A DNA stretch of 64,000 nt from Xanthomonas sp. CFBP 8443 (GCF_025666195.1 NZ_CP102592.1:992001-1056000); one strand, 5' to 3'. Shown: positions 41,777-53,169, counted from the first letter of the stretch. Notes: generated from the sequence alone by a model not told the origin. Made by a program: numbers and translations.

Positions 41777-43930
41777 ATGAGCGCTGCGTCCGCATCGCGT
41801 GCCGGTCAACCCATGCACACGCTGGCCACCTGGTCGCTGTGGGCGCTGGGCGCCTTGTTGTTGGTGTTCGTGGTCGCCATTCCGATGGACGTGCCGCAAC
41901 AGCTGCTGTTCTCGCTGGTGGTGTTCATCGCGGCGATGCTGTTGCGCCGCAGCGGCAGCCGGCTGGCGGTGCTGGTGATGATGTCGCTGTCGCTGGCGGT
42001 GTCCTCGCGCTACATCTGGTGGCGCATCACCCAGACCATGGGCGTGAGCAGCGCGGTCGACCTCAGCCTCGGCCTGGGCCTGCTGCTGGCCGAGGTGTAT
42101 GCGTTCACGATCCTGGTGCTGGGCTATTTCCAGGTGCTGTGGCCGCTGAACCGGCGCCCGGTGCCGCTGCCCGCCGACCAGAACGAATGGCCGACGGTGG
42201 ACCTGTTCATCCCCACCTACAACGAGCCGCTGTCGGTGGTGCGCTCCACCATCCTGGCCGCCAGCGTGATGGACTGGCCGGCGGACAAGCTCAACATCTA
42301 CCTGCTCGACGACGGCCGCCGCGAGGAGTTCCGCACGTTCTGCGCACAGGCTGGCATCCACTACCTCACCCGCACCAACAACTTCCACGCCAAGGCCGGC
42401 AACATCAACGCCGCGCTGAAGAAGTCCAGCGGCGAGTACGTGGCGATCTTCGACTGCGACCACATCCCGACCCGCTCGTTCCTTCAGGTGGCGATGGGCT
42501 GGTTCCTGCGCGACCGCATGCTGGCGGTGGTGCAGATGCCGCACTACTTCTTCTCCGCCGACCCGTTCGAGCGCAACCTCGGCAACCACGGCAAGGTGCC
42601 CAACGAGGGCGAGCTGTTCTACGGCCTGCTGCAGGACGGCAACGACCAGTGGGACGCCACCTTCTTCTGCGGCTCGTGCGCGGTGATCAAGCGCAAACCG
42701 CTGGAGGAAGTGGGCGGGGTGGCGGTGGAAACGGTCACCGAGGACGCGCACACCGCGCTGAAGCTGCACCGGCGCGGCTACCGCAGCGCCTACATCACCG
42801 TGCCGCAGGCCGCCGGGCTGGCGACGGAGAGCCTGTCCGGCCACGTCGCACAGCGCATCCGCTGGGCGCGCGGCATGGCGCAGATCGCGCGGCTGGACAA
42901 TCCGCTGTTCGGCAAGGGCCTGCGCCTGTCGCAGCGGCTGTGCTACGCCAACGCGATGCTGCATTTCTTCTACGGGCTGCCGCGCATCATCTACCTGACC
43001 GCGCCGCTGGCCTTCCTGTTCTTCGGCGCGCACGTGATCCACGCCTCGGCGCTGATGATCCTGGCCTACGCGCTGCCGCACATCATGCAGGCCAACCTGA
43101 CCAACCTGCGCACCCAGGGCAAGTTCCGCCACCTGCTGTGGAACGAGGTCTACGAGACCACGCTGGCCTGGTACATCCTGCGCCCGACGCTGGTGGCGCT
43201 GTTCAATCCCAAGCTCGGCAAGTTCAACGTCACCCCCAAGGGCGGTCTGGTCACGCGCAGCTATTTCGACCGGCAGATCGCCAAGCCCTACCTGTTCCTG
43301 CTGGTGCTGAACCTGGCCGGCCTGGCGGCCGGGGCGATGCGCCTGTTCTACACCGATGCCACCGGCGAAGCGCAGACGATCTGGTTCAACCTGGTCTGGA
43401 CCGTCTACAACGTGCTGCTGCTCGGCGCCACCATCGCCACCGCCAGCGAGATGCGCCAGGTGCGCCGCTCGCACCGCGTGCCGCTGGACATCCCGGCCAC
43501 GCTGTACCTGCCCGACGGCCAGGAGCTGGCCTGCCGCACCGTCAACTTCTCCACCGGCGGCATGGCGTTGAAGCAGGCCGAGGCGGCGCCGGTGGAACCG
43601 GACACGCTGGTCGACGTGGGCCTGTCGCACCGCAATACCGAAAAGCGCCTGCCGGCGATCGTGCGCCACGACCGCGACGGGCACATCAGCGTGCAGTTCC
43701 GCAGCATGTCGATCGAACAGGAGCGCTGGCTGGTCGCCTGCACCTTCGCCCGTGCCGACATCTGGGTGTCGCAGTGGGGCCGCCACGACCGTGACAACTT
43801 CTGGAAGTCGATGGGCCAGGTGTTCGCGGCGAGCATGCGCGGCTTCAAGCGCCTGGGCCAGCACATCGGCGAGAGCGTGCGCGGCGGCTTCCGCCCGGCA
43901 CGCCCGGCCGGCGAGGAATCCGCGCCGTGA
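41777..43930 (+). CDS. bcsA: Cellulose synthase catalytic subunit BcsA with PilZ domain
   Basis: The 717-residue inner-membrane processive family 2 glycosyltransferase makes beta-1,4-glucan from UDP-glucose. Eight membrane helices flank the cytoplasmic domain, which has all catalytic motifs: DDG at 178, DCDHIP at 226, TED at 321-323 (catalytic base) and QRIRW at 359. The C-terminal PilZ domain carries RRSHR from 563 and NFSTGGM, the c-di-GMP signature RxxxR and (D/N)xSxxG, so synthesis should be switched on by c-di-GMP. It overlaps bcsB by GTGA at 43927. Confidence 0.98.
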   Translation: MSAASASRAGQPMHTLATWSLWALGALLLVFVVAIPMDVPQQLLFSLVVFIAAMLLRRSGSRLAVLVMMSLSLAVSSRYIWWRITQTMGVSSAVDLSLGLGLLLAEVYAFTILVLGYFQVLWPLNRRPVPLPADQNEWPTVDLFIPTYNEPLSVVRSTILAASVMDWPADKLNIYLLDDGRREEFRTFCAQAGIHYLTRTNNFHAKAGNINAALKKSSGEYVAIFDCDHIPTRSFLQVAMGWFLRDRMLAVVQMPHYFFSADPFERNLGNHGKVPNEGELFYGLLQDGNDQWDATFFCGSCAVIKRKPLEEVGGVAVETVTEDAHTALKLHRRGYRSAYITVPQAAGLATESLSGHVAQRIRWARGMAQIARLDNPLFGKGLRLSQRLCYANAMLHFFYGLPRIIYLTAPLAFLFFGAHVIHASALMILAYALPHIMQANLTNLRTQGKFRHLLWNEVYETTLAWYILRPTLVALFNPKLGKFNVTPKGGLVTRSYFDRQIAKPYLFLLVLNLAGLAAGAMRLFYTDATGEAQTIWFNLVWTVYNVLLLGATIATASEMRQVRRSHRVPLDIPATLYLPDGQELACRTVNFSTGGMALKQAEAAPVEPDTLVDVGLSHRNTEKRLPAIVRHDRDGHISVQFRSMSIEQERWLVACTFARADIWVSQWGRHDRDNFWKSMGQVFAASMRGFKRLGQHIGESVRGGFRPARPAGEESAP

Positions 43931-46272
43931 GCCGCCTCCGCCCGTCGTTTCCTTCCTCTTTCTTCCGGTTGCCCTCGATGCGTCTACCTGCCCTGGCCGC
44001 GTGCTGCCTCACTATCCTGTCCGGCCTGGCGCTGGCGCAGGAGCCGACGCTTCCGGCCACCGCGCCGGCAGCGCCCAATACTGGCGCCGCGCTGGTGCCG
44101 GCCACGCCGGCGCTGGGCGTGCAGGAGCGTTCGGCGACGCTCAAGCAGCTCGGCATGGACTACGAGGTCACCCTGCGCGGCATCCAGGGCAGCGCAGGCG
44201 TGGCGTTCAGCACGCGCACCGACGAGGTGGTCGAGGCGGCGACGCTGCACCTGAGCTACAGCTACTCGCCGGCGCTGCTGCCGGAGCTGTCGCACCTGAA
44301 GGTCACCGTCAACGGCGTCACCGTGGCGACCTTGCCGGTGACCCGCGAGAACGCCGGCAAGCTGCAGCAGACCGACGTGCCGATCGATCCGCGCCTGGTC
44401 AGCGACTACAACCAGCTCAACCTGCAATTGATCGGGCACTACACGCGCGAATGCGAGGACCCCGACCACACCAGCCTGTGGGCGAACATCGACCCGGCCA
44501 CGCGGCTGTCGCTGAGCACCACGCCGCTGGTGCTGGCCAACGACCTGGCGCTGCTGCCGGTGCCGTTCTACGACAAGCGCGACACGCGCCGCCTGGAATT
44601 GCCGTTCGTGTTCCCGCAGCGCCCGGACCTGGCCACGCTGCGCAGCGCCGGCATCGTGTCCTCGTGGTTCGGTGCGCAGGCCGGCTACCGCGGCGCGGTG
44701 TTCAACGTCTCCATCGGCGACGTGCCGACTAGCGGCAACGCGGTGCTGTTCGCCACCCAGAACACGCTGCCGGCGGAACTGGCGACCGCCGAGAACGGCC
44801 TGGGCGAGATCGCCGGTCCGACCCTGGCGGTGGTGACCAACCCGCGCGATGCGGCCGGCAAGCTGCTGCTTGTGCTCGGCCGCAACGACAACGACCTGCA
44901 GCAGGCGGCCACCGCGCTGGCCCTGGGCACGCCGTTCAACGGCGCCGTGGCCAGGATCGGCGAACTCAAGCAGGCGCAGCCGCGCAAGCCCTACGATGCG
45001 CCGAACTGGATTTCCAGCGACGGCCCGGTGCGCTTCGCCGACCTGGTGGCGCAGACTTCGCAGCTCAACGTCACCGGTTATCACCCGGACCTGATCCGGG
45101 TCGGCCTGCAGCTGCCGCCGGACCTGTTCGTGTGGCAGCGTGACGGCATTCCGGTCAAGCTGCGTTACCGCTACACGGTGCCGGATGCGCTGAACAAGTC
45201 CGCGCTCAACGTCAGCATCAACGACGCCTTCGTCACCACGCTGCCGCTGAGCGGGCGTCCGTATGCCGAATCGCTGCCGCTGCAGTGGTGGCACGACCTC
45301 AAGGCCAAGGGCGCGATGCCGGTGGAGCAGAAGCTGCTGCTGCCGACCGGGCCGTTCTCGGCCAACAGCCAGCTGCGCTTCCACTTCTTCTTCGACCGGC
45401 CGCAGGCCGAGGCGTGCAAGAACACCTTCCCCGACGTGTCCGGCGCGATCGACGCCGATTCGAGCGTGGACCTGAGTTCGTTCCACCACTACATGGCGAT
45501 GCCGAACCTGGCCGCGTTCGGCAATGCCGGCTATCCGTTCACGCGCCTGGCCGACCTGTCCGAATCCACCATCGTGGTGCCGGACGAGGCCAGCGACCAG
45601 GACGCCTCCAACCTGCTGACCCTGCTCGGCAAGCTCGGCGCATCCACCGGCTATCCGGCGCTGCGCGCCACGCTGATCCATGCCGGCGAGGTGGACCAGC
45701 ACGCCGACAGCGATCTGCTGGTATTCGGTTCCTCGCGCTCGCAGCCGCTGTTCCAGCGCTGGAGCGCGCATCTGCCGATCGGCGACGGCGCCAGCGGCCG
45801 GCGCTTCTCGATGAGCGATTGGGTGATGGACAAGCTGCCCGGCTTCCTGTCCTTCGACGCGCGCCGCACCGACCTGCCGACCACCGCCGACGTGGCGGTG
45901 AAGCCGGCGCCGGGCGACGTGGTGCTGATGGGCTTCGAATCGCCGCTCAAGCCCGGGCGCAGCGTGGTCGCGTTGCTGGCCGAGGACCCGGCCAGCGTCG
46001 GCCAGTTGTTCGAGGCCTGGTTCGAGCCGGCCACGCTGAAGGACTTCCAGGGCAGCGTGGTGCTGTTGCAGCAGGGCAAGATCCGCAGCCTGGCCGGCAA
46101 CCAGGCCTACTACGTGGGCCACCTGCCGCTGCCGACCTGGGCGCGCTGGTACTTCTCGCAGCATCCGCTGCTGCTCGGCCTGGCGGTGGTGGTGCTGAGC
46201 CTGCTGCTGGCGCTGGCCGCACGCGTTGTGCTGCGCCGGCACTCGGCGCAACGGTTGCGGGACGGGCAATGA
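43927..46272 (+). CDS. bcsB: Cellulose synthase periplasmic subunit BcsB
   Basis: The 781-residue partner of BcsA guides the glucan through the periplasm. The signal sequence is near residues 1-38 from the GTG at 43927, or from the ATG at 43978 (MRLPALAACC). Paired carbohydrate-binding and flavodoxin-like domains follow (LKQLGMDYEVTLRGIQG, HLSYSYSPALLPELSHLKV, DFSSFHHYMAMPNLAAFGNA-like). A C-terminal membrane helix is at about 740-770 (LLLGLAVVVLSLLLALAARV). Both ends overlap neighbours (GTGA with bcsA, ATGA with bcsZ), which fits obligate co-assembly. Confidence 0.96.
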   Translation: MSRLRPSFPSSFFRLPSMRLPALAACCLTILSGLALAQEPTLPATAPAAPNTGAALVPATPALGVQERSATLKQLGMDYEVTLRGIQGSAGVAFSTRTDEVVEAATLHLSYSYSPALLPELSHLKVTVNGVTVATLPVTRENAGKLQQTDVPIDPRLVSDYNQLNLQLIGHYTRECEDPDHTSLWANIDPATRLSLSTTPLVLANDLALLPVPFYDKRDTRRLELPFVFPQRPDLATLRSAGIVSSWFGAQAGYRGAVFNVSIGDVPTSGNAVLFATQNTLPAELATAENGLGEIAGPTLAVVTNPRDAAGKLLLVLGRNDNDLQQAATALALGTPFNGAVARIGELKQAQPRKPYDAPNWISSDGPVRFADLVAQTSQLNVTGYHPDLIRVGLQLPPDLFVWQRDGIPVKLRYRYTVPDALNKSALNVSINDAFVTTLPLSGRPYAESLPLQWWHDLKAKGAMPVEQKLLLPTGPFSANSQLRFHFFFDRPQAEACKNTFPDVSGAIDADSSVDLSSFHHYMAMPNLAAFGNAGYPFTRLADLSESTIVVPDEASDQDASNLLTLLGKLGASTGYPALRATLIHAGEVDQHADSDLLVFGSSRSQPLFQRWSAHLPIGDGASGRRFSMSDWVMDKLPGFLSFDARRTDLPTTADVAVKPAPGDVVLMGFESPLKPGRSVVALLAEDPASVGQLFEAWFEPATLKDFQGSVVLLQQGKIRSLAGNQAYYVGHLPLPTWARWYFSQHPLLLGLAVVVLSLLLALAARVVLRRHSAQRLRDGQ

Positions 46273-47429
46273 CCCCGCACGCGCGACAGCGCCGCCATCT
46301 GCTTGGCGGCGTGCTCGCCGCGGGCGCTGCCGCGCTGCTGCCGCCGGCGCCGGCCGTGGCCGCGGCGGCTTGCACGCCGTGGCGCGAGTGGACCGGCTTC
46401 GTCGCCAAGCACATCGACGACGGCGGGCGGGTGATCGATTTCAGCAATGCCGACCAGCGCAGCACCTCCGAAGGCCAGTCCTACGCGCTGTTCTTCGCGC
46501 TGGTTGCCAACGACCAGGTGCTGTTCGACCGGCTGCTCGGCTGGACCCGGCACAACCTCAGCGGCGGCCGTCCGCAGCAGGTGTTGCCGGCCTGGCTGTG
46601 GGGCCGCGCCGGCGACGGCAGCTGGCGCGTGCTCGACGACAACACCGCCAGCGATGCCGACCTGTGGATCGCCTACGCGCTGCTGGAAGCGGGGCGGCTG
46701 TGGAAGCGCCCCGGCTACACCCAGGCCGGCATGCAGATGCTGGCGCTGGTGCGGCGCCACGAACTGGTCGAGTTGCCCGGCTTCGGCGGCATGCTGCTGC
46801 CGGCGGTGCAGGGCTTCGTCAAGCCGCAGCGCTGGACGCTCAATCCCAGCTACCTGCCGATCCAGCTGCTGCGCCGCTTCGCCGCCGCCGATCCGAAGGG
46901 GCCGTGGGCCGGGCTGGCGCAGCGCAGCGCGCGGCTGCTGCGCGACAGCGCGCCGGTCGGTTTCGTCCCGGACTGGATCGCCTGGGACGGCCGCGCGTTC
47001 GCGGTCGATCCGGACAAGGGCGCGCTGGGCAGCTACGACGCGATCCGCGTGTACCTGTGGGCCGGCATGCTCGATGCCGGCGAGCCGTTGCGCAAGGCGC
47101 TGCTCGAGGACCTGTCCGGTCCGTTGCAGCAGTTGCAGGCGCAGGGCCACTTCAGCGAGAAGATCGACACCCGCCTGGGCGTGGGCAGCGGCGCCGCGCC
47201 CGCCGGCTTCGCCGCCGCGCTGCTGCCGTACCTGAGCGCGCTGCGCCAGCCGGTGCTGCTGAAGGCGCAGGCGCAACAGATTCCCGCGCCCGGCGATGCC
47301 GCCGCGGCCAAGCTTCCCTATTACGACCGGGTGCTGGTCCTGTTCGGACGCGGCTGGCTCGACAACCGCTATCGCTTTTCCGCAGACGGCCTGCTGCAGC
47401 CCGCCTGGAGAACCCAATGTTCCGCATGA
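46269..47429 (+). CDS. bcsZ: Periplasmic endo-beta-1,4-glucanase BcsZ (glycoside hydrolase family 8)
   Basis: The 386-residue cellulase of the operon trims or edits nascent cellulose. The N-terminal signal RQRRHLLGGVLAAGAAALL contains RRHLL, so export may be through the Tat route. GH8 motifs are STSEGQSYALFFAL (catalytic acid Glu68), DDNTASDADLWIAYALLEAG (Asp129/131) and LNPSYLPIQLLRRF. Length is typical for BcsZ. The ATG overlaps the bcsB stop and the 3' end overlaps bcsC by 13 bp. Confidence 0.96.
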   Translation: MTPHARQRRHLLGGVLAAGAAALLPPAPAVAAAACTPWREWTGFVAKHIDDGGRVIDFSNADQRSTSEGQSYALFFALVANDQVLFDRLLGWTRHNLSGGRPQQVLPAWLWGRAGDGSWRVLDDNTASDADLWIAYALLEAGRLWKRPGYTQAGMQMLALVRRHELVELPGFGGMLLPAVQGFVKPQRWTLNPSYLPIQLLRRFAAADPKGPWAGLAQRSARLLRDSAPVGFVPDWIAWDGRAFAVDPDKGALGSYDAIRVYLWAGMLDAGEPLRKALLEDLSGPLQQLQAQGHFSEKIDTRLGVGSGAAPAGFAAALLPYLSALRQPVLLKAQAQQIPAPGDAAAAKLPYYDRVLVLFGRGWLDNRYRFSADGLLQPAWRTQCSA

Positions 47430-50400
47430 ACCTCAAGCCTCTGTATCTGGCCGGCATGATCGACCTGTGCCTGCTCGCCGGCAGCGCGCATGCGCAGACC
47501 GGCAACGCCACCCAGCAACTGATCAGCCAGGGCAACTACTGGCACGACCAGGGCCGCGACGACCTCGCCGCCGACACCTGGCGCAAGCTGCTGCGGGTCG
47601 ACCCGAACCAGCCCGACGCGTTGCTCGGCCTGGCCCAGATCGACCTGGCGCAAGGCCGCCAGGGCGAGGCGCGCAAGCGCCTGCAGCAGCTGCAGAAGGC
47701 GCACCCGCAGGCGCCGCAGACGCAGCGCCTGAGCCAGGCGATCGGCGGCACCGGCGACAGCCTCAACCTGCGCAACGCGCGCCGCGCCGCCGCGGCCGGA
47801 CGCTACGTGGAGGCGGTGCGCGAGTACCAGGCGCTGTTCGCCGGCAAGGCGCCGCCGGAGCACCTGGCGCTGGAGTATTACCAGGCCCTGGCCGGGACCC
47901 CGCAGGGCTGGGAAGGCGCCCGCGACGGCCTGCGCCGGCTGGCTGCCGCGCAGCCCAACAACGGCGCCGCGGCGCTGGCGCTGGCGCAGGTGCTGACCTA
48001 CCGCGAACCGACCCGGCGCGAAGGCATCGCCCAGCTCGGCACGATGAGCAAGCGTGCCGACGTCGGCGGGCCGGCGCGTGCCGCCTGGCGCCAGGCGCTG
48101 CTGTGGCTCAATGCCGGCAGCGCCGACGCGCCGCTGTACCAGGCGTTCCTGGCGGCCAATCCGAACGATGCCGAGGTGGCCAACAAGGCCGTGCAACTGC
48201 GCCAGCAGCGCACCGCGCAGGCCGCCGACCCGGCCGGCGAACAGCTCGGCGAAGCGTTCAAAGCGCTCAACGCCGGCAATCTCGGCGTGGCCGAGCAGCG
48301 CTTCACCCAGGTGTTGCGCGCGCGTCCGCGCGATGCCGACGCGCTCGGCGGCCTGGGCTCGATCCGCCTGCGCCAGCAGCGCTTCGGCGAGGCGCAGGAA
48401 CTGCTGCGTCCCGCCGCGGCCGGCAACGGCAAATGGCGTTCGGCGCTGGACAGCGCGCGCTATTGGCTACAGTTGCAGCAGGCGCAGGCCGCGCGCGGCC
48501 GCGGCGACAGCGACGAGGCCCTGCGCCTGGCCCAGCAGGCGCTGAAGCTGCAGCCCAACGAAGCCACCGGCCACGTGCTGCTCGGCGACCTGCAGGCGGC
48601 CAGCGATGCCGCCGCCGCCGAACGCAGCTACCGCCAGGCGCTGGCGCTGAGCGCCGACGATGCCGGCGCGCTGCAGGGCCTGATCGGCCTGTATAGCCGC
48701 CAGGGCCGCGCCGACGAGGCCAGCGCGCTGTTCGCCAGGCTCAGCCCGGCGCAGCGCGAAAAGGCCGGCGGCGAAGCCGCACTGCGCTCCAACGTGCAGC
48801 GCGCGCGCGCCAAGCAGGCGCTGGAAGCCGGCGACACGGTCACCGCGCAGAGCGAACTGGAAGCGGCGATGGTCGAGCGCCCCGGCGATCCGTGGGTGCG
48901 CTTGGACCTGGCGCGGCTGTACCAGCAGGCCGGGCGCCCGGACCAGGCGCGCAGCGTGATGGACGGCCTGCTCGCGGTGCACGGCGACATGCCCGAGGCG
49001 CTGTACGCCAACGCGCTGCTGGCGCAGGAACGCGGCGACTGGGCCAGCGCCTACGCCAGCCTGGAACGCATTCCGACAGCGGCGCGCACCGCGGAAATGA
49101 GCGCGCTGCGCAACACCGCCTGGGTCGAGCAGCAGGCCGCGCAGGCGCGGCTGCTGCAACAGCAGGGCCGCGCCGGCGAGGCGCAGCTGCTGCTGGCGCG
49201 CACCGAGGCCGCGCTCGGCGGCGCGCTGGAACAGCCGGCGCTGCTGGCGTCGATGGCCGGCGCCTACGCCGACATCGGCAGCAACCAGCGCGCGCTGACC
49301 CTGGCGCAACGCCTGGTCGCGCAGAACCCGAACACCGAGGCGCGGCTGCAGTACGCCAGCGTGCTGCTGCGCGCGCAGCAGGACGCCGAGCTGGCGGCCA
49401 CGCTGCGCCAGTTGCGCGACACCGACATGAGCGCCGAGCAGCAGCGCCGCTACCAGTCCCTGCGCAGCGGCTACACGCTGCGCCAGGTGGATGCCCTGCG
49501 CGAGCTGGGCAACCTGGAAGCGGCCTACGACGCGCTGGCGCCGCTGCTGGCGCAGCAGAACCAGGATCCGAAGGCGGTGGCCGCGCTGGCGCGGCTGTAC
49601 GCCGGCGCCGGCGACCAGCGCCAGGCGCTGGTGCTGTACCAGCAGCAGTTGCAGCAATCGCCCAACGACCTGGACACGCTGATCGCCGCGGCCAACACCG
49701 CCGCCGCGCTGCGCGACCTGGACAGCGCCGAGGATTATCTGCAGCGCGCGCTGGCGCAGGCGCCGGATTCGCCGGCGGTGCTGAGCGCGGCCGGCCGCGT
49801 GTACCGCAGCGCCGGCAAGAGCCGCAAGGCCGAAAGCTATTTCCGCGCCGCGCTGGCGGCGCAGGCGCGCGAGGCCGGCCAGCACGACAACGGCCTGCCG
49901 GCCGCCAACGGCCCGGCCTCGTTCGCCGGCGCCGGGCGCCCGCTGAACCCGTTCGCCGGCATGAGCGGGCGCATGCCGCGCAGCCCGGCGGTGGTCTCCG
50001 ACAGCCTCGGCGGCGGCTATCCGGCGCCGGCCTATGCCACGGCCGGCCAAGCCGCGCTCCCGGCGCTGCCGGCCGCGGCCGGCGCTGCCTATGCCAGCGG
50101 CGACGACCTGCCGCCGCCGGCCAGCGCCAGCGCCGCCGTCGGCGTGCAGCTGGCGGCGCTGCCGGTGCCTGGCCAGCGCGCGCCTGCCGCGGCCAGCATG
50201 GCCTCGTCCTCCTATCCCGACGACCGCGTCGCCACCACCGGCAGCGCGCGCCAGGCGCAGGCGCTGGCCAGCCCGGCGCGCACCGGCACCGTGCTCGACG
50301 AACTGCGCGAAGTGCAGTCGGAGAACAGCGACAGCCTGGCCGCCGGCGCCCTCTACCGGGCGCGCGACGGCGAGGCCGGGCTGGGCAAGTTGAACGACCT

Positions 50401-51919
50401 GGAAGTGCCGCTGCACGGCGAGTTCGCGGTCGGCGAGGGCAAGCTCAGCGTCGATGTCACCCCGACCCTGCTCGATGCCGGCACGCTCGACACCGCTTAT
50501 TCCACCGCCAGCCGTTTCGGCGCCGGCCCCACCGCGGCGATGGGCGATGCACTGGCCGCCGACCGCACCCCGATCGACGAGCTGATCGGCAGCGACCTGT
50601 ACCAGTTGCTGCTCACCGAGGGCGACAGCAACGCCACCCGCAACGCGCTGCGCACCTACGCGGTGAACACCGGCCTGTACAACGAGCTGTACAACGACAC
50701 CGACGCCACCTTGACCAATGCGCAGCGCGAGGCCGCGGCGCTGCAGGCGCTGTATGCCGAGCCGCTGTCGGCGTTCCTGCTCGCCAACGTCGCCGCGGAC
50801 GTGTCGATCAGCACCCTGGCCAGCGCCATCCTCGGCGATGCCTCGCGCAGCGCCGACCTGAGCGCGGCCGACGTGGCGCGCTTCCAGGCGCTGGCCGCCA
50901 ACACCACCGCGGCCAGCCTGACCCCGGCCGGCTTCAGCCAGGCGCTGTATACGATGGCAGCCAACGGCGCCGGCGCGCGCCGGCTGGACCAGGACGCCAG
51001 CGGCGTCGGCGTGGCGGTGAAGTACAAGCACGGCGGTTTCGCCGCCGACCTCGGCAGCACCCCGATCGGCTTCCCCGAGCAGCGCATCGTCGGCGGCGCG
51101 GGCTATCGCGGCCAGATCGGCGAGAACCTGACCTACTCGGGCCAGGTGTTCCGGCGCGCGGTCAGCGACAGCCTGCTGTCCTTCGCCGGCGTCGACGACG
51201 GCCGCGCCGGGCTCAGCTGGGGCGGCGTGACCAGCAACGGCGTGCGCCTGTCGGCCACGCTCGACAACGGCCTGCTCGGCGGCTACGCCAACCTGACCGC
51301 TGACCGCCTGGTCGGCCACAACGTCGCCGACAACGACCACCGCCAGGTGGACCTGGGCGTGTACGTGCACGCGCTGGAGACCGAGAACCAGTCGCTGACC
51401 GCCGGCCTCAACCTGACCGCGATGCAGTACGACAAGAACCTGAGCGGCTACACCTACGGCCAGGGCGGCTACTTCAGCCCGCAGGACTACGTCGACCTCG
51501 GGTTCCCGGTGCACTGGAGCGGGCGCTCGTCCGGGCGCAAGGTCAACTGGAGCGTGGACGCCAGCGTCGGCGTGCAGCATTTCCGCAGCGACGACAGCCC
51601 CTACTTCCCGACCAGCGCGCAGATGCAGCAGGCCGCCTACGACGCCGCCTCGCTGGCCGCGCTGCTGGGCCTGGTCGACACCTACACCGCGCCGGTCTAC
51701 GCCGGGCAGAGCAAGACCGGCGTGTCCTACAACCTCGCCGGCACGGCCGAATGGCAATTGGCGCCGCAGCTGTTCCTGGGCGGGCGGCTGATCTTCAACA
51801 ACGCCCGCGACTACAACCAGTTCAGCACCAACATCTACGTACGCTTCGTGCTCGACCGCCTCGGCGCCGGCCTCGGCCGCCGCCCGCAGGTGCTGGCCTC
51901 GCCGTATGCGGGCGAGTAG
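47417..51919 (+). CDS. bcsC: Cellulose exporter BcsC (TPR scaffold and outer-membrane barrel)
   Basis: The 1500-residue protein has a signal peptide (ending GSAHA, about 26) and about twenty TPR-type helical repeats to about residue 830. A Gly/Pro/Ala-rich low-complexity linker (about 835-970) comes next, then the conserved BCSC_C region ([19 protein letters not shown]) and a C-terminal beta-barrel from about 1170 to the last residues. The TPR part contacts the peptidoglycan space and BcsA/B, and the barrel secretes the glucan. The ATG at 47417 starts inside the end of bcsZ. Longer upstream extension in the same frame lies within bcsZ and is rejected. It is the last gene of the operon. Confidence 0.96.
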   Translation: MFRMNLKPLYLAGMIDLCLLAGSAHAQTGNATQQLISQGNYWHDQGRDDLAADTWRKLLRVDPNQPDALLGLAQIDLAQGRQGEARKRLQQLQKAHPQAPQTQRLSQAIGGTGDSLNLRNARRAAAAGRYVEAVREYQALFAGKAPPEHLALEYYQALAGTPQGWEGARDGLRRLAAAQPNNGAAALALAQVLTYREPTRREGIAQLGTMSKRADVGGPARAAWRQALLWLNAGSADAPLYQAFLAANPNDAEVANKAVQLRQQRTAQAADPAGEQLGEAFKALNAGNLGVAEQRFTQVLRARPRDADALGGLGSIRLRQQRFGEAQELLRPAAAGNGKWRSALDSARYWLQLQQAQAARGRGDSDEALRLAQQALKLQPNEATGHVLLGDLQAASDAAAAERSYRQALALSADDAGALQGLIGLYSRQGRADEASALFARLSPAQREKAGGEAALRSNVQRARAKQALEAGDTVTAQSELEAAMVERPGDPWVRLDLARLYQQAGRPDQARSVMDGLLAVHGDMPEALYANALLAQERGDWASAYASLERIPTAARTAEMSALRNTAWVEQQAAQARLLQQQGRAGEAQLLLARTEAALGGALEQPALLASMAGAYADIGSNQRALTLAQRLVAQNPNTEARLQYASVLLRAQQDAELAATLRQLRDTDMSAEQQRRYQSLRSGYTLRQVDALRELGNLEAAYDALAPLLAQQNQDPKAVAALARLYAGAGDQRQALVLYQQQLQQSPNDLDTLIAAANTAAALRDLDSAEDYLQRALAQAPDSPAVLSAAGRVYRSAGKSRKAESYFRAALAAQAREAGQHDNGLPAANGPASFAGAGRPLNPFAGMSGRMPRSPAVVSDSLGGGYPAPAYATAGQAALPALPAAAGAAYASGDDLPPPASASAAVGVQLAALPVPGQRAPAAASMASSSYPDDRVATTGSARQAQALASPARTGTVLDELREVQSENSDSLAAGALYRARDGEAGLGKLNDLEVPLHGEFAVGEGKLSVDVTPTLLDAGTLDTAYSTASRFGAGPTAAMGDALAADRTPIDELIGSDLYQLLLTEGDSNATRNALRTYAVNTGLYNELYNDTDATLTNAQREAAALQALYAEPLSAFLLANVAADVSISTLASAILGDASRSADLSAADVARFQALAANTTAASLTPAGFSQALYTMAANGAGARRLDQDASGVGVAVKYKHGGFAADLGSTPIGFPEQRIVGGAGYRGQIGENLTYSGQVFRRAVSDSLLSFAGVDDGRAGLSWGGVTSNGVRLSATLDNGLLGGYANLTADRLVGHNVADNDHRQVDLGVYVHALETENQSLTAGLNLTAMQYDKNLSGYTYGQGGYFSPQDYVDLGFPVHWSGRSSGRKVNWSVDASVGVQHFRSDDSPYFPTSAQMQQAAYDAASLAALLGLVDTYTAPVYAGQSKTGVSYNLAGTAEWQLAPQLFLGGRLIFNNARDYNQFSTNIYVRFVLDRLGAGLGRRPQVLASPYAGE

Positions 51920-51989
51920 GGCGGGGCGCTGACGACCGGTTGTCGGGAGATGCTGAGGGAGCGGCTTCGGCACCGAGGCTGTGCCGGCG

Positions 51990-52090
51990 TGATCGGCTTC
52001 GTTCGTCGCGACTGAAGTCGCTCCCACAGTGGGCTTGCGGATGGCCGGCTGGGTGCAGTGTGGGAGGGGCTTCAGCCCCGACTGCATCGG
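51990..52090. repeat. Diverged REP-like copies after the cellulose operon
   Basis: GTCGCGACTGAAGTCGCTCC at 52005 and TGTGGGAGGGGCTTCAGCCC near 52058 are inverted relatives of the dispersed hairpin. A decayed third piece (GAGCGGCTTCGGCACCGAGG) lies at 51959. They fill the gap between bcsC and def and may end the bcs transcript. Confidence 0.6.
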
Positions 52091-52185
52091 CAATGAAGCG
52101 CTTGCTGTTGTTCGCGCGCGCCGTCAAGGCTGCAGGGAGGCGCCGGTCGGCGGATAATCGGCCGCATCGGCGACAGGAGCAGGTC

Positions 52186-52701
52186 ATGATCCGCGACATC
52201 ATCCGTATGGGCGACCCGCGCCTGCTGCGCATCGCGCAGCCGGTCGACGGCTTCGGCAGCGCGGAGCTGCGTGCGCTGGTCGCCGACATGTTCGAGACCA
52301 TGGATGCCGCGCGCGGGGTCGGCCTGGCCGCGCCGCAGATCGCGGTGGATCTGCAGCTGATGGTGTTCGGCTTCGACAGCAATGCGCGCTATCCGGACGC
52401 GCCGCCGGTGCCGCGCACCGCGTTGGCCAACGTGCAGATCGAGCCGCTGTCCGACGAACTGGAGGACGGCTGGGAGGGCTGCCTGTCCATCCCCGGACTG
52501 CGTGCGGTGATCCCGCGCTATCGCCATATCCGCTACCGCGGCATGGACCCGAACGGCGCCGCGGTGGTGTGCGAGGCCGAAGGCTTCCATGCGCGGGTGG
52601 TGCAGCACGAGCACGATCACCTGATCGGCCGGCTGTACCCTTCGCGGATCCGCGACTTCGGCAAGTTCGGCTTCGAGGACGTGCTGTCCTACGAGCTGTA
52701 G
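52186..52701 (+). CDS. def: Peptide deformylase (extra, def-like)
   Basis: The 171-residue metalloenzyme removes the formyl group from nascent proteins. All three motifs are present: [16 protein letters not shown] (Cys zinc ligand) and QHEHDHLIG (HExxH with two His ligands and catalytic Glu). The C-terminal [18 protein letters not shown] is of the type-III/accessory kind, so this is probably a second copy besides the def next to fmt. ATG at 52186 after AGGAGCAGG. It is a single gene placed between two polysaccharide operons with no visible functional link. Confidence 0.96.
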   Translation: MIRDIIRMGDPRLLRIAQPVDGFGSAELRALVADMFETMDAARGVGLAAPQIAVDLQLMVFGFDSNARYPDAPPVPRTALANVQIEPLSDELEDGWEGCLSIPGLRAVIPRYRHIRYRGMDPNGAAVVCEAEGFHARVVQHEHDHLIGRLYPSRIRDFGKFGFEDVLSYEL

Positions 52702-53153
52702 CGCCGCTTGCCTGATTCACCTGGACGCAGGGTGCATGCGCCTGCCGCCCAGCGCATAAGCACGGACCACGTGCTCCTGGGCATATGCGGGTGCAAGGAC
52801 TTGGACGGTCGGCCCGTGGCGATCGGTTGGTCAGGCTCCATCTAGCGAGGGCGCGTGCAGTGCGACTCGCGACGAGACAGGGAGCCAGGTAGGGATTGTC
52901 TGGCGCGTCCGGCGCTTTGAAAGTGCCGCCACGTCCGGCCGGCGTCGTCCCGGGCCAGGATGCCGCTCCGCCGCCAGCGCATCTGTCTACAACGGCGTCA
53001 TCCCTGCCCGTTGTGGCGGGCAATTGGCCGTTTCTCCCGCGAAAATCCTCGAAAACCGCGGAAGACTGGCGCCGGGAAACAGCAATATCGAGCGCCCAGT
53101 GAACCCCGCGCCAGGCCGCACCGGGTGGCGCGCCTCCACCTGACGGGCTATAG
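52702..53153. other. Non-coding gap before the second exopolysaccharide operon
   Basis: About 450 bases without a supportable gene; short ORFs here are Arg/Pro-rich and unconvincing. TATAGT at 53149-53154 could be the -10 box of the downstream operon, with only a weak -35. The 5' untranslated region of the wecB operon may begin at about 53161. Confidence 0.5.
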
Positions 53154-53169
53154 TGTGACGAGCATCACG
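53154..53169. promoter_or_regulatory. Candidate Clp/CRP-family binding site upstream of the Nfr-like operon
   Basis: TGTGA-CGAGCA-TCACG differs from the consensus TGTGA-N6-TCACA in one base. In Xanthomonas the CRP-like regulator Clp binds this sequence and releases DNA when it binds c-di-GMP. The site overlaps or directly follows a possible -10 box (TATAGT, 53149-53154) and ends 26 bases before the wecB start. That position suggests repression rather than activation. Confidence 0.65.
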
